64,000 nt of DNA from Streptomyces angustmyceticus (lineage in GTDB: Bacteria > Actinomycetota > Actinomycetes > Streptomycetales > Streptomycetaceae): NCBI RefSeq assembly GCF_019933235.1, contig NZ_CP082945.1, positions 4,377,501-4,441,500 on the forward strand. Direction: 5' to 3'. The notes beneath the pieces were generated by a model. It did not search any database. It was not told where the DNA came from and saw nothing but the letters and a program-made list of their open reading frames with translations. The stretch's first letter is position 1, and every line of letters starts with the position of its first letter. Below, one piece after another: positions 28,123-37,208 of the stretch. A program made the position numbers and the translations under genes.

Positions 28123-28332
28123 GGTTCCTTCGCTGTTCGTCGTCGTCTGGTCGGCGGGCACGGCCGGGGGTGATGGCCGTGGAGCCCGCCCCGCCTCGCG
28201 TACGGGGCAGGGCTAGACGGCACGGTACGCGGCGTGGCGAGGTGGGTGACCGATTCATGTCGATGAGCACACCGGGGAAATCGGGCGTTTCCCGCAGGTG
28301 ACCGGCAAAGCGGTCAAGGCGCTGGAAACGGA

Positions 28333-29238
28333 CTATTCGCTGAGGCTGTCGGAGAGCTCGGTGGCCAGCGAACGGGCCTTGTCCTGCAGTTCCTGGCTGT
28401 CCGGCAACATCGACTTGTCCGTGGACCACTGGTCGTAGGTGAGCTGCACGATGACGTTCGACGTGCGAAAGACCACAGTGACGTCGCGGTGCACGCCGGA
28501 GTCCGCTGTGACCAATTTGTCATTGAGGAAGGCCGCGTCGCCGAGGTCGTCCAGGACGCGCGGGGCGGTGGAGCCGCCGGGGTCCGTGCTCGGGCCGGAC
28601 GCCTGCGAGGGGCTCCCGGAGGGGGCCTTGCCCACGCCGTCCGAGGAGCTCTTGCCTGTCGTGCTGTCCTTCGCGTCCTTGTCCTTCGAGCCGTTCGCGA
28701 CGGCTCCTTCGCCCTTGTCCTTGCTCTTGGAGGCGGACGGGGACGGGGCGGCGGGCGTGGGGGAGCCGGCGCCGCCGGACGGTATCTGTGCGGCCAGCGC
28801 CTTCTTGTCGTAGATCCCCTGCGCCTTGTCGTCGTCGCTGACGGCGGAGTCGTAGGAGACCACGCGCTGGATGTCCAGGCTCAGGTGGCGGGTGCCCGCG
28901 GTCGTCTCGCGGGTCCAGTGGCAGCCGACGCGGCGGTCGGTGTCATAGGTGATGTCGGCCTGGCCGCCGTAGATCTTCTTGGCGTCGGCGCTCGACAGCG
29001 ATTGGCCGTCGCCGGGCAGCATGCCGCGGATGATGCGGCGCGAGGGCAGCCCGCAGGCTTCCGGGAGGGTCTGGTAGCGGCCCGGCTCGGCCGCCTGGCT
29101 CGACGAGGTGGTGCTGCCGTCCTTGGCGTCGGCGGCGCCGCCGTCGGGGCCGGAGTCGTCGCTGCAGCCGGCGAGACCGGCGGCCAGCGCCACGGCCACG
29201 ACCAGCGCGGCACCGGGTACGAACGGCTTCCGTGGCAT
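28333..29238 (-). CDS. DUF3558-like lipoprotein with long disordered insert
   Basis: A 301-aa lipoprotein with lipobox LAGC (Cys25) after a standard signal peptide. The DUF3558-like half (YQTLPEACGLPSRRIIRGML; GCHWTRET) is split by a long Ser/Lys/Asp/Gly-rich insert (about 155-225), after which the C-terminal part of the domain resumes (FRTSNVIVQLTYDQWSTD). It lies upstream of the other DUF3558 gene on the same strand and divergent from rtcB. Confidence 0.8.
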   Translation of the reverse strand: MPRKPFVPGAALVVAVALAAGLAGCSDDSGPDGGAADAKDGSTTSSSQAAEPGRYQTLPEACGLPSRRIIRGMLPGDGQSLSSADAKKIYGGQADITYDTDRRVGCHWTRETTAGTRHLSLDIQRVVSYDSAVSDDDKAQGIYDKKALAAQIPSGGAGSPTPAAPSPSASKSKDKGEGAVANGSKDKDAKDSTTGKSSSDGVGKAPSGSPSQASGPSTDPGGSTAPRVLDDLGDAAFLNDKLVTADSGVHRDVTVVFRTSNVIVQLTYDQWSTDKSMLPDSQELQDKARSLATELSDSLSE

Positions 29239-29400
29239 CGTTCGCGGCTCCTTCCCCTGCGAAATGCGGTTGCCGCCGGTCGGCGGCCGATGGACACAAT
29301 GTCTATCGCACGTCTTGCCGCAAACGCCGGTTCGCCGTCCAAGATCGGATAAATTGTCCGGCTTTTGCGTTTTTTACAAATTCGGGGGAATGAGGAACTC

Positions 29401-30594
29401 ATGTCGTACGTCGAGGTGCCCGGCGCGCAGGTGCCGATCCGGATGTGGACGGATCCGGCCACGGTCGAGGGCGTCGCGATGCAGCAGCTGCGCAATGTCG
29501 CCACCCTGCCGTGGATCAAGGGCCTGGCCGTGATGCCGGACGTCCACTACGGCAAGGGCGCCACGGTCGGCTCGGTCATCGCCATGCACGGCGCGGTCTG
29601 CCCGGCGGCGGTCGGTGTGGACATCGGCTGCGGGATGAGCGCGGTCAAGACCTCGCTCACCGCGGACGACCTGCCCGGCGACCTCTCCCGGCTCCGCTCG
29701 AAGATCGAGCAGGCGATTCCGGTGGGGCGCGGGATGCACGACGATCCCGTCGACCCCGGACGGCTGCACGGCTACCCGACCGCGGGATGGGGCGACTTCT
29801 GGTCGCGGTTCGACGGGGTGGCCGACGCCGTCAAGTTCCGCCAGGAGCGCGCCACGAAGCAGATGGGTTCGCTGGGCAGCGGCAACCACTTCATCGAGTT
29901 CTGCCTCGACGACGCCGGCGCGGTGTGGCTGATGCTGCACTCCGGTTCCCGGAACATCGGCAAGGAGCTGGCCGAGTTCCACATGGGGCAGGCGCAGAAG
30001 CTGCCGCACAACCAGGGCCTGGTCGACCGCGACCTCGCCGTCTTCATCGCGGACACCCCGCCGATGGCGGCGTACCGCAACGACCTGTTCTGGGCGCAGG
30101 AGTACGCCAAGCACAACCGGGCCGTGATGATGGCGCTCTTCCAGGACGTCGTCCGCAAGGAGTTCAGCAAGGCCAGGCCGACGTTCGAGCCGGTGATCTC
30201 CTGCCACCACAACTATGTGGCGGAGGAGCGGTACGACGGCATGGACCTGCTGGTGACCCGTAAGGGCGCGATCCGGGCGGGCAGCGGCGAGTACGGCATC
30301 ATCCCGGGCTCGATGGGCACCGGCTCGTACATCGTCAGGGGACTGGGCAACGCCGCGTCCTTCAACTCCGCCTCCCACGGCGCCGGCCGGAAGATGAGCC
30401 GGAACGCCGCGAAGAAGCGGTTCTCCACGCGGGATCTGGAGGACCAGACGCGGGGTGTGGAGTGTCGTAAGGACTCCGGTGTGGTGGACGAGATCCCCGG
30501 CGCCTACAAGCCGATCGAGAAGGTCATCGACCAGCAGCGGGACCTGGTCGAGGTCGTGGCCAAGCTCAAGCAGGTGGTGTGTGTGAAGGGCTGA
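29401..30594 (+). CDS. rtcB: RtcB family RNA ligase
   Basis: A 397-aa GTP- and Mn-dependent ligase joining 2',3'-cyclic phosphate (3'-P) to 5'-OH RNA ends. Metal-binding motifs include MPDVHYGKGA, VGVDIGCGM with Asp74 and Cys77, LGSGNHFIE, LHSGSRNIG and SCHHNYV; the guanylylated histidine is His326 in SHGAGRKMSR. GAGGAAC precedes the ATG. It stands alone with its own terminator, divergent from a lipoprotein. It probably repairs stress-cleaved RNA such as tRNA, by family inference. Confidence 0.93.
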   Translation: MSYVEVPGAQVPIRMWTDPATVEGVAMQQLRNVATLPWIKGLAVMPDVHYGKGATVGSVIAMHGAVCPAAVGVDIGCGMSAVKTSLTADDLPGDLSRLRSKIEQAIPVGRGMHDDPVDPGRLHGYPTAGWGDFWSRFDGVADAVKFRQERATKQMGSLGSGNHFIEFCLDDAGAVWLMLHSGSRNIGKELAEFHMGQAQKLPHNQGLVDRDLAVFIADTPPMAAYRNDLFWAQEYAKHNRAVMMALFQDVVRKEFSKARPTFEPVISCHHNYVAEERYDGMDLLVTRKGAIRAGSGEYGIIPGSMGTGSYIVRGLGNAASFNSASHGAGRKMSRNAAKKRFSTRDLEDQTRGVECRKDSGVVDEIPGAYKPIEKVIDQQRDLVEVVAKLKQVVCVKG

Positions 30595-30619
30595 GCGGGG
30601 TTCGGTGGGCCCGGGCCCG

Positions 30620-30656
30620 GGGCGGTCCCGCGCGGTGTGCGCCGGACCGCCCTTTT
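30620..30656 (+). terminator. terminator after rtcB
   Basis: A 9-bp perfect stem GGGCGGTCC / GGACCGCCC with a 15-nt GC-rich loop that can pair further, followed by TTTT. Confidence 0.88.
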
Positions 30657-30715
30657 GCGCGTGGGCCGGGGTGCGGGGCGCCCGGAGCCGGAGCCGGGCC
30701 GCGTGTCCGGGGGGC

Positions 30716-31474
30716 TCAGGCGGTGCGGTGGACCTTGGAGTTGGAGGCCTGGGCGCGGGGGCGGACCACCAGCAGGTCGACGTTGACGTGGGAGGGGCGG
30801 GTGATCGCCCAGGTGATGGTGTCGGCGACGTCCTCCGCGCTCAGCGGCTGGTCGACGCCCTCGTAGACCTTGGCCGCCTTGGCGGCGTCGCCACGGAAGC
30901 GGGTGGTGGCGAACTCGTCGGTCTTGACCATGCCCGGGGCGACCTCGATGACGCGCACCGGCTCGCCGCACAGCTCCAGGCGGAGCGTCTCGGCGATGAC
31001 ATGGGCACCGTGCTTGGCGGCGACGTAGCCGCCGCCGCCCTCGTAGGTGCCATGGCCGGCGGTGGAGGAGAGCACGACGACCGTGCCGTCGCCGCTGGCG
31101 GTGAGCGCGGGCAGCAGCGCCTGGGTCATGTGGAGCACGCCCAGCACATTGACCTCGTACATGGCGCGCCAGTCGGCGGGGTCGCCGGTGGCGACGGGCT
31201 CCGCGCCGTAGGCGCCGCCGGCGTTGTTGACCAGGACGTCGATGGAGGGGTAGCGGCCGAGCGCGGCCGCGAAGGCGTCGACGGCGGCGCGGTCGGTGAC
31301 GTCGAGCGCGTGGGCCTCGGCGTTCGGCAGCTCGGCGGCGAGCGCCTCGATGCGGTCCTTGCGGCGGGCGGTGAGCACCACGCGGTAGCCGGCCGCGGCC
31401 AGTGCGCGCGCGGTGGCGGCGCCGATGCCGCTGCTCGCTCCGGTGACGACGGCGGTACGGGCCTCGGCGGTCAT
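30716..31474 (-). CDS. short-chain dehydrogenase/reductase (YdfG-like)
   Basis: A 252-aa classical SDR with cofactor loop TGASSGIG (11-18), NNAG at about 88-91, catalytic Ser in VLSSTAG and Tyr-x3-Lys in YVAAKHG. The RRKDR segment after beta-2 favours NADP(H). The sequence resembles the YdfG-type serine/3-hydroxy acid dehydrogenases. It sits alone between the rtcB terminator and a YnfA gene on the same strand. Confidence 0.88.
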   Translation of the reverse strand: MTAEARTAVVTGASSGIGAATARALAAAGYRVVLTARRKDRIEALAAELPNAEAHALDVTDRAAVDAFAAALGRYPSIDVLVNNAGGAYGAEPVATGDPADWRAMYEVNVLGVLHMTQALLPALTASGDGTVVVLSSTAGHGTYEGGGGYVAAKHGAHVIAETLRLELCGEPVRVIEVAPGMVKTDEFATTRFRGDAAKAAKVYEGVDQPLSAEDVADTITWAITRPSHVNVDLLVVRPRAQASNSKVHRTA

Positions 31475-31556
31475 GGCACTCCTCAGGGCGGTGGGGGTCC
31501 CCCTGCTCCGCGAGGGCCGGGGGAGGGTGGTCCCCGGCCAGGATATGCAGGCGCGG

Positions 31557-31892
31557 TCAGCGGCCCCTGGGGGCGTACATGATCACGGCCATTCCGGCCA
31601 GGCAGATCAGGGCCCCGGTCACGTCCCAGCGGTCGGGGCGGTAGCCGTCGGCGACCGCGCCCCAGGCCAGCGAGCCGGCGACGAAGACACCGCCGTACGC
31701 GGCGAGGATCCGGCCGAAGGCGGCGTCCGGCTGGAGGGTGGCGACCCAGCCGTAGACCCCGAGCGCGATCACTCCGGCGCCGATCCAGACCCAGCCCTTG
31801 TGCTCGCGGACGCCCTGCCAGACGAGCCAGGCACCGCCGATCTCGAAGAGGCCGGCGAGGACGAAGAGGGCGGCGGAGCGGGCGAACAGCAT
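31557..31892 (-). CDS. YnfA family small membrane protein
   Basis: A 111-aa protein with four membrane helices (AALFVLAGLFEIGGAWLVWQ; WIGAGVIALGVYGWVATL; AYGGVFVAGSLAWGAVADG; ALICLAGMAVIMYA). It matches the UPF0060/YnfA family, related in fold to small multidrug resistance transporters. Substrate is unknown. Confidence 0.93.
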   Translation of the reverse strand: MLFARSAALFVLAGLFEIGGAWLVWQGVREHKGWVWIGAGVIALGVYGWVATLQPDAAFGRILAAYGGVFVAGSLAWGAVADGYRPDRWDVTGALICLAGMAVIMYAPRGR

Positions 31893-32021
31893 GGGGGAAG
31901 CCTACGGAAACCGGGTGCCTCCACGCCCCCGGCTGGGGCAGGGCGGCCGGCGGGGAGTGCTGCAGGGGGCCGGGGCGTGGAGGGCGGGGCGGCTGTCAGT
32001 GGGGTGTGGCAGGTTCGGGGC

Positions 32022-32762
32022 ATGCTGATCGAACGGGCTTACGTGGACGTTCCGCCGGGGGAGGGGACGGCCGGGAGCGGCTGGCCCTGGACGGTGCCGT
32101 GTGTGCGCCAACTGGCAGAGGAGGGGCTGACCTTCCCCGCCCCGGTGACTTTTCTGGTGGGGGAGAACGGGTCGGGCAAATCGACGCTGGCCGAGGCGCT
32201 GGCGGAAGGCTTCGGACTGGATTCGTACGGCGGCTCGGCGGGCTACAAGTACGCGAGTTCGCGGGAGGCCTCGCTGCTCGGCGGTCTGATGCGGTTCGAT
32301 CCGACGCGGGAGGGCCGGCAGATGGTGCGCGGCCCGCGGGTCCGCCGGCGGGGGTTCTTCCTGCGGGCCGAGACGGCGCTGGAGGCGTTGAGCGGGGAGC
32401 GGAGGTCGAACCGGCTGTCCCGGTCCCCGGAGGAGCTGAGCCATGGGGAGGGCTTTCTGCTGGCCTTCCGGGAGCGGTTCCTGCAGCGGGGCCTGTATGT
32501 GCTGGACGAGCCGGAGGCGGCACTGTCCTTCTCCTCCTGTCTGGAACTGGTCGGGTTGATGGACGAGTTGGGGCGCAGTGGGGCACAGATCGTCTGCGCC
32601 ACCCACTCGCCGCTGCTGACGGCGCTGCCCGGTGCGGCGATCGTGGAGGTCGGCGAGCACGGGATGCGGCGCGTGGAGTGGGCGGAGCTGGGGCTCGTCG
32701 ACCACTGGCGGCGCTATCTCAACGACCCCCGGAAGTATCTGCGGCACGTGCTGGAGGGGTGA
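32022..32762 (+). CDS. AAA/ABC-type ATPase (SMC-like, RecF/Rad50 class)
   Basis: A 246-aa single-domain ATPase: Walker A VGENGSGKSTL (about 45-55), Q-loop region, signature-like ELSHGEGF, Walker B LYVLDEPEAAL and H-loop ATHSP. The short YKYASSREASLL insert is typical of predicted ABC-type ATPases annotated AAA family ATPase. The ATG at 32022 is chosen as the first start in the coding-like region. Its 3' end overlaps the convergent FAD hydroxylase gene by 44 bp. Partner and target are unknown. Confidence 0.87.
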   Translation: MLIERAYVDVPPGEGTAGSGWPWTVPCVRQLAEEGLTFPAPVTFLVGENGSGKSTLAEALAEGFGLDSYGGSAGYKYASSREASLLGGLMRFDPTREGRQMVRGPRVRRRGFFLRAETALEALSGERRSNRLSRSPEELSHGEGFLLAFRERFLQRGLYVLDEPEAALSFSSCLELVGLMDELGRSGAQIVCATHSPLLTALPGAAIVEVGEHGMRRVEWAELGLVDHWRRYLNDPRKYLRHVLEG

Positions 32763-34317
32763 GGGCGGCGGGCCGGGCGGCGTCTGTGGAGCCGTCGTCC
32801 TCGGGCGCGGCGCCGGTCCACTGCTGGAGGGCGCACCGCAGCGCCGTGGCGCGCTCGGCCGGGGCCGTGGCATCGGTGGCCCAGGCGATATAGCCGTCGG
32901 GGCGGACGAGGAGTGCCGTGCGGCGGTCGCTGCGCCAGGACGCGGTCACCACACGGTCGGCGGCGGGCCGCAGTCCGCCGGGCTCGTCGGCGGGAGTGAT
33001 CAGGACGAATCTGCCCTGGCGGAGGAGTGCGTAGAGGCGGCTGCCGTCGGCGAGGCGGATGTCGGGGGCGCGCCGGCCGGCGAGGGGGTGGGTGCCGGGC
33101 CCGGCCGCGTAGGCGATGCCGATGCCGGAGACGGTGCGCATCGCGCGGCGGGCCAGCGGCCCCAGGTGGTTGAAGAGCCGGGCGCCGAGCGTGCGGACGG
33201 CGCGCCAGGGGCCGGTGCGCAGGATGGCGACCCGGATGAGCGCGCCGCTGCTGCGCAGCACCTGCTTGCCCACCGGGTGGCGCTCGGCCTGATAGCTGTC
33301 CAGCAGGCTGTCGGGGGAGTGGCCCCGGAGCACCGCGGCGAGTTTCCAGCTGAGGTTGGCGGCGTCCTGGAGGCCGGTGTTCATGCCCTGCCCGCCGGCG
33401 GGGGAGTGCACATGCGCGGCGTCGCCGGCGAGGAAGACGCGGCCCACGCGGTATTCGGGGGCCTGGCGCTCGTCGCTGTGGAAGCGGGAGACCCAGCGGG
33501 CGTCGTACATGCCGTAGTCCCTGCCGAGGGCGAGCCGGGCGCACTCGCGGACCTCGTCGAGGCCGGCGGGCGCGGCGTCGTCGGCCTGGCGGTGGCGGTT
33601 CCAGCCGATGACGCGGTACCAGCCGTTGCCGAACGAGCCGATCAGGGCGAAGGCGTCGTCGTTGGCGTCGACGGTGAAGGGGGACTCGGGCTCCTGGGCC
33701 AGCCGGACGTCGGCGAGCATCAGCGAGCGGATCACGGACTTGCCGGGGAACGGCAGGCCGACGGCCTCGCGGATGGTGCTGTGGACGCCGTCGGTGCCGA
33801 CGGCGTACGCGGCACGGAGGCTGCCGAGGCCCTCGCCGGTACGGAAACGCACCGTCACGCCGTCGGCGTCCTGGTCCAGGCCGAGCACCTCGGCCTCGTA
33901 GCGGAAGGCGACCCCGGCCCGGCGGGCCCGCCGCTCCAGCAGCCGCTCGACCTCGAACTGCGGGGTGATCAGCACGAACGGGAAGCGGGAGCGGAGCCGG
34001 GTCGCGTCGAAGGCGGCGTCCCCGAAGAGGCGGAGGGCGGCGAGCCGATGGCCGCCGGCGACCAGCTCGTCGGCGAGACCGCGGGCGTCCAGTTGCTCCA
34101 GGGTGCGGGCGTGGACGGCCAGGGCGCGGGTGAGGTTGCTGATCGTGGCGGGACGGCGCTCCAGGAGCGTGACGCCGAGTCCCGCCTCGGCGAGGTCCCC
34201 GGCGAGCAGCAGGCCGGTGGGGCCGGCGCCGACGACGATGACGTCCGTATCGCGGGCCGCGGGCACCTTGCCCTTCTCGGGGCCGTCGTGACCGGTCCGG
34301 TGCTTCATGTCATCCAT
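32719..34317 (-). CDS. FAD-dependent aromatic hydroxylase (TfdB/rifampicin monooxygenase-like)
   Basis: A 532-aa class A flavin monooxygenase. FAD-binding motif is VIVVGAGPTGLLLAGDLAEA (about 27-46), the DG motif TDGVHSTIREAVG, and the second GD motif RVFLAGDAAHVHSPAGGQGM with NTGLQDAANL. A C-terminal thioredoxin-like region (FVLITPADEPG, VRPDGYIAW) is characteristic of phenol/aromatic polyketide hydroxylases. It is transcribed divergently from a TetR gene across a region with repeated operators, so TetR probably represses it. Such pairs act on aromatic antibiotics or phenols; the substrate is unknown. Confidence 0.9.
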   Translation of the reverse strand: MDDMKHRTGHDGPEKGKVPAARDTDVIVVGAGPTGLLLAGDLAEAGLGVTLLERRPATISNLTRALAVHARTLEQLDARGLADELVAGGHRLAALRLFGDAAFDATRLRSRFPFVLITPQFEVERLLERRARRAGVAFRYEAEVLGLDQDADGVTVRFRTGEGLGSLRAAYAVGTDGVHSTIREAVGLPFPGKSVIRSLMLADVRLAQEPESPFTVDANDDAFALIGSFGNGWYRVIGWNRHRQADDAAPAGLDEVRECARLALGRDYGMYDARWVSRFHSDERQAPEYRVGRVFLAGDAAHVHSPAGGQGMNTGLQDAANLSWKLAAVLRGHSPDSLLDSYQAERHPVGKQVLRSSGALIRVAILRTGPWRAVRTLGARLFNHLGPLARRAMRTVSGIGIAYAAGPGTHPLAGRRAPDIRLADGSRLYALLRQGRFVLITPADEPGGLRPAADRVVTASWRSDRRTALLVRPDGYIAWATDATAPAERATALRCALQQWTGAAPEDDGSTDAARPAALTPPARAADTSGGR

Positions 34318-34436
34318 GCTGTCCGCCTCCTGCGCCTGTTCGTGCCGTGCCGTGCCGTGCCTTGCCTCTGCCTTGCCTCTGCTTGTCTCTGAGCCTGCGC
34401 CCGGGCCCGCGTCGGTGTGCGTGCCAACGCATGTGG

Positions 34437-34452
34437 GTCAACGCTTGTTGGC
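34437..34452. promoter_or_regulatory. TetR operator copy 1
   Basis: GTCAACGCTTGTTGGC, a semi-palindrome with GTCAAC and GTTGGC half-sites, between the divergent hydroxylase and TetR genes. It differs at only two bases from the second copy 26 bp further on. Confidence 0.7.
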
Positions 34453-34478
34453 AAGCGTAAGGCGCTCGGCTCTGGCGT

Positions 34479-34494
34479 GTCAACGGCTGTTGGC
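34479..34494. promoter_or_regulatory. TetR operator copy 2
   Basis: GTCAACGGCTGTTGGC, the second copy of the dyad. A further half-site (GTTGTTGGC at 34500-34508) touches the TetR start codon and GCCAACGCATG lies at about 34423, so the regulator may occupy several sites. Confidence 0.72.
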
Positions 34495-34508
34495 CTACAG
34501 TTGTTGGC

Positions 34509-35165
34509 ATGGTCGAACATGCTCCCTCCGCCGCCGGTACCGATGCCGATATCGACGCCGATCCCGGTACCGCTATCGATGCCGCGGCCGCCGGTCCGGC
34601 GGATCCCGCCCGCCCCCGTCGCTCGGCCGCGACCCGCGCCGCGATCCTGGCCGCGGCCCGGGACCGCTTCGCCGCGGACGGCTACGAGCGCGCCACCATC
34701 CGCGCCATCGCCAGGGACGCGGAGATCGACCCGTCGATGGTGATGCGCTACTACGGCAACAAGGCCGGTCTCTTCGCGGCCGCCTCCGAGATCGAGGTGC
34801 ACGCCCCGGACCTCTCCCACGTCCCGCGCGAGGAGGCCGGCGCCCGGCTCGTACGTCACTTCCTGGAGCGCTGGGAGTGCGACGAGACGCTGACCGGCAT
34901 GATGCGCGTCGGCGTCACCAACGAGGCGGGCGCGCAGCGGATGCGCGGCGTGTTCGCGGAGCAGATCAAGCCGGTGCTGGCGGCGGTCTGCCCGGTGCCC
35001 GAGGAGGCGCCGACCCGGGCCGCGCTGATCGCCTCCCAGATACTCGGCATGGCGCTGTGCCGCTATGTGCTGCACATCCCGCCGGCCGTGGACCTCGGCC
35101 ACGACGAACTCGTCGCCTGGCTGGCCCCCACCGTCCAGCGGTATCTGACGGCGGAACAGCCCTGA
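34509..35165 (+). CDS. TetR family transcriptional regulator
   Basis: A 218-aa repressor. After an Asp/Ala-rich N-terminal tail (1-38) comes the TetR HTH (TRAAILAAARDRFAADGYER; AIARDAEIDPSMVMRYYGNK), then an all-helical ligand domain of the C-terminal type common in Streptomyces. No SD is visible and operator half-sites touch the ATG, so translation may be leaderless. It probably controls itself and the divergent FAD hydroxylase. Confidence 0.92.
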   Translation: MVEHAPSAAGTDADIDADPGTAIDAAAAGPADPARPRRSAATRAAILAAARDRFAADGYERATIRAIARDAEIDPSMVMRYYGNKAGLFAAASEIEVHAPDLSHVPREEAGARLVRHFLERWECDETLTGMMRVGVTNEAGAQRMRGVFAEQIKPVLAAVCPVPEEAPTRAALIASQILGMALCRYVLHIPPAVDLGHDELVAWLAPTVQRYLTAEQP

Positions 35166-35258
35166 CGGCGGAACGGCCCTGACGGTGGAACAGTCCGGGA
35201 GGCGGAGCGGCTCGGAGGATCGGAGCGGTCCTGAGGGCTGCGGGCCCCGGCGCGCGGG

Positions 35259-36175
35259 TCAGCGTACGTAGGCGGTCGGCGGCACCCCGACCGTGGCGGT
35301 GACCGCGCGGATCAGATGGGCCTGATCGCTGTAGCCCAGCTCGGCGGCGAGCGCGGCCCAGTCGACGTCCGCGTCGGCCGCGGCACGCTCCAGGGCCTCG
35401 TGCACCGGTAGCGCAGCAGCATCCACTTGGGGCTGACCCCGACGTACCCGGCGAACAGCCGCTGCAGGGCCCGTACGGACAGGCCCTCGGCCGCCGCGAA
35501 GTCCGCGACCCGGCGGATCGTGCGGTCCGTGCGGATCCGGTCGGCCAGCGCCATGGCGAGGCCGGCCTGGGCGAGGGTGTGGGGCCCGGCCCGCAGGCGG
35601 GGGACCAGGAAGGCGTCGAGCGCGGCCACCCGGGCGTCCTCGTCCTCGGGCTCCAGCACGGCGGCCGCGGCATCCGGCGGCTCCGATGCGGCGGCAACGG
35701 CATCCGTCTCCACTGCCGGGGCAGCGGCCTCCGGCTCCGCTCCCGGGACAGCGGCCTCCGGCCCCGGTACCGCGCCCGCCGTCTCACCGGTCCCGAACAC
35801 CGTCGCCAGCGGCAGTCTGCGGTCGGTCCAGTCCGTGGCGGGCCGCTCCGGGGTGAACGGCCGGAACCCGCCCGGCCGGAACTGCACCCCGCACACCCGC
35901 CCGCGCCCCGTCAGCTTCTGGGCGAACAGCTGCCGCCCGGCGCCCGTGACCTCGCCGAAGCCGGGGCGGTCGGCGTACCGCTGGAAGACGAGGTTCACGC
36001 AGGGGTGCGGGACGACATGCGTGGCGTACGGCTCGGAGAGGTCCCAGTCGATCAGCCAGTAGTGCTCGACATAGGGGCGCAGCGGTACGGCGGGGGTGCG
36101 GCGGCGGAACTGCACCCGCGCGAAGAGTCCGGAGGCGTCGACGATGCCCCGGGTGTCGCGCCGTGGAGCGGCCAT
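35259..36175 (-). pseudogene. AraC family regulator broken by a one-base frameshift
   Basis: The reading frame from ATG 36175 encodes an AraC-type regulator: an N-terminal DUF6597-like domain (VPLRPYVEHYWLIDWDL; GVQFRPGGFRPF), a Glu/Ala/Pro-rich insert (about 128-180) and the first HTH of the AraC domain (VSPKWMLLRYR). At 35405-35406 one base is missing: RYR continues as CTRPW instead of LHEALERA. In the shifted frame the second HTH is intact to TGA at 35259 (LAAELGYSDQAHLIRAVTA, ending PPTAYVR). Either a recent inactivating mutation or a sequencing error. It is divergent from a TIGR03086 gene, its usual neighbour. Confidence 0.85.
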
Positions 36176-36259
36176 GCCGAAATTTTAGGGGCGCGGGGCG
36201 GGCGGGGCCTGTCGCGTTTTTTCAAGCCACCCCCGGCACCGGCCCGTAGCGTCATCGCC

Positions 36260-36967
36260 ATGACCGACAAGCACGACATTACGCATGAAAACCTCCCGAA
36301 TGGACCCGCCGGCGCGACCGGACCGGACGCTGCTGCCGCGACCGGGCCGGACACTGCCGCCGCCCCCGACCCCGCCGGTCCGGCCCGTGTGCCCCCGCCG
36401 ATCAGCGCGCTGCTCGACTCGGCGGCCGCCGCGGCGCTCCCCGTGCTGCGCGGGGTGCGCGACGACCAGCTGGGGCTGCCGACGCCGTGCGCCGAGTACG
36501 ACGTACGGGCGCTGCTCAACCACCTCTTCCAAGTGGTCGTCGCCTTCCAGGAGCTGGCCGCCAAGAAGGACGTCGACTTCGGCACCACCCCCGACCGGCT
36601 CGGGGCGTACGGGCCGCGGTGGCCGGACCGGTTCGCCGAGGAGACCGCGCGGCTGGTCGCGGCGTGGGCGGCGCCGGGCGCGGAGGAGGGCCTGACCGGC
36701 AGGATGAGGCTGCCGGCCCGGACCGTCGGCGCGATGGTGCTGCTGGATCTGACGGTGCACGCCTGGGACCTGGCGCGGGCGACCGGCCTGCCGTACGCGC
36801 CGGCCCCCGGCTGTGTGGCCGAGCTGCGGGCGCTGGTCGCCCAGATGGCCCCGACCGCCCGGAGGATGAACGTCTTCGCCGACCCGCTGCCCCTCCCGCC
36901 CGGCGCCTCGGGCCTCGACGCCCTGCTGGCGGAGACCGGCCGCGACCCGCACTGGACGGGCGCCTGA
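36260..36967 (+). CDS. TIGR03086-type (DinB/MDMPI-like) metal-binding protein
   Basis: A 235-aa protein. After an Ala/Pro/Gly-rich N-terminal stretch (1-45) it has the helical MDMPI/DinB fold: LPTPCAEYDVRALLNHLFQV with one metal-ligand His, and LLDLTVHAWDLARATG with a second. The family (TIGR03086) is related to mycothiol-dependent maleylpyruvate isomerase. The ATG at 36260 is chosen as the first start after the promoter region. It is divergent from the broken AraC gene. Confidence 0.87.
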   Translation: MTDKHDITHENLPNGPAGATGPDAAAATGPDTAAAPDPAGPARVPPPISALLDSAAAAALPVLRGVRDDQLGLPTPCAEYDVRALLNHLFQVVVAFQELAAKKDVDFGTTPDRLGAYGPRWPDRFAEETARLVAAWAAPGAEEGLTGRMRLPARTVGAMVLLDLTVHAWDLARATGLPYAPAPGCVAELRALVAQMAPTARRMNVFADPLPLPPGASGLDALLAETGRDPHWTGA

Positions 36968-37040
36968 CGGGCCGTCGGCCGCCCGCTCCGACAGATGGCC
37001 TGATGCCGCCCGCGCCACGCCGCCATCGCCCCTAGGCTCG

Positions 37041-37199
37041 GTCACGGCCACGGCCACGGCCGCGATCACGGCCGCGATCGCCACGGCGCACGGGACCGGC
37101 TACGGCGCACGAGACCGGCCCGGCCCCGGCCCCGGCACCACCCAGGACCGGCACACGGCACACAGCGGGAAGACGGCACACGGCACACGACGGGAAGGC
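37041..37199. repeat. imperfect short tandem repeats upstream of the cupin gene
   Basis: Runs built on CACGGC, CGCGATCACGGC, CACGGGACCGG and GGCACACGGCACAC units fill the gap between the TIGR03086 and cupin genes. It looks like slippage-generated low-complexity DNA. No gene is supported here. Confidence 0.7.
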
Positions 37200-37208
37200 G
37201 GCCCGCGG

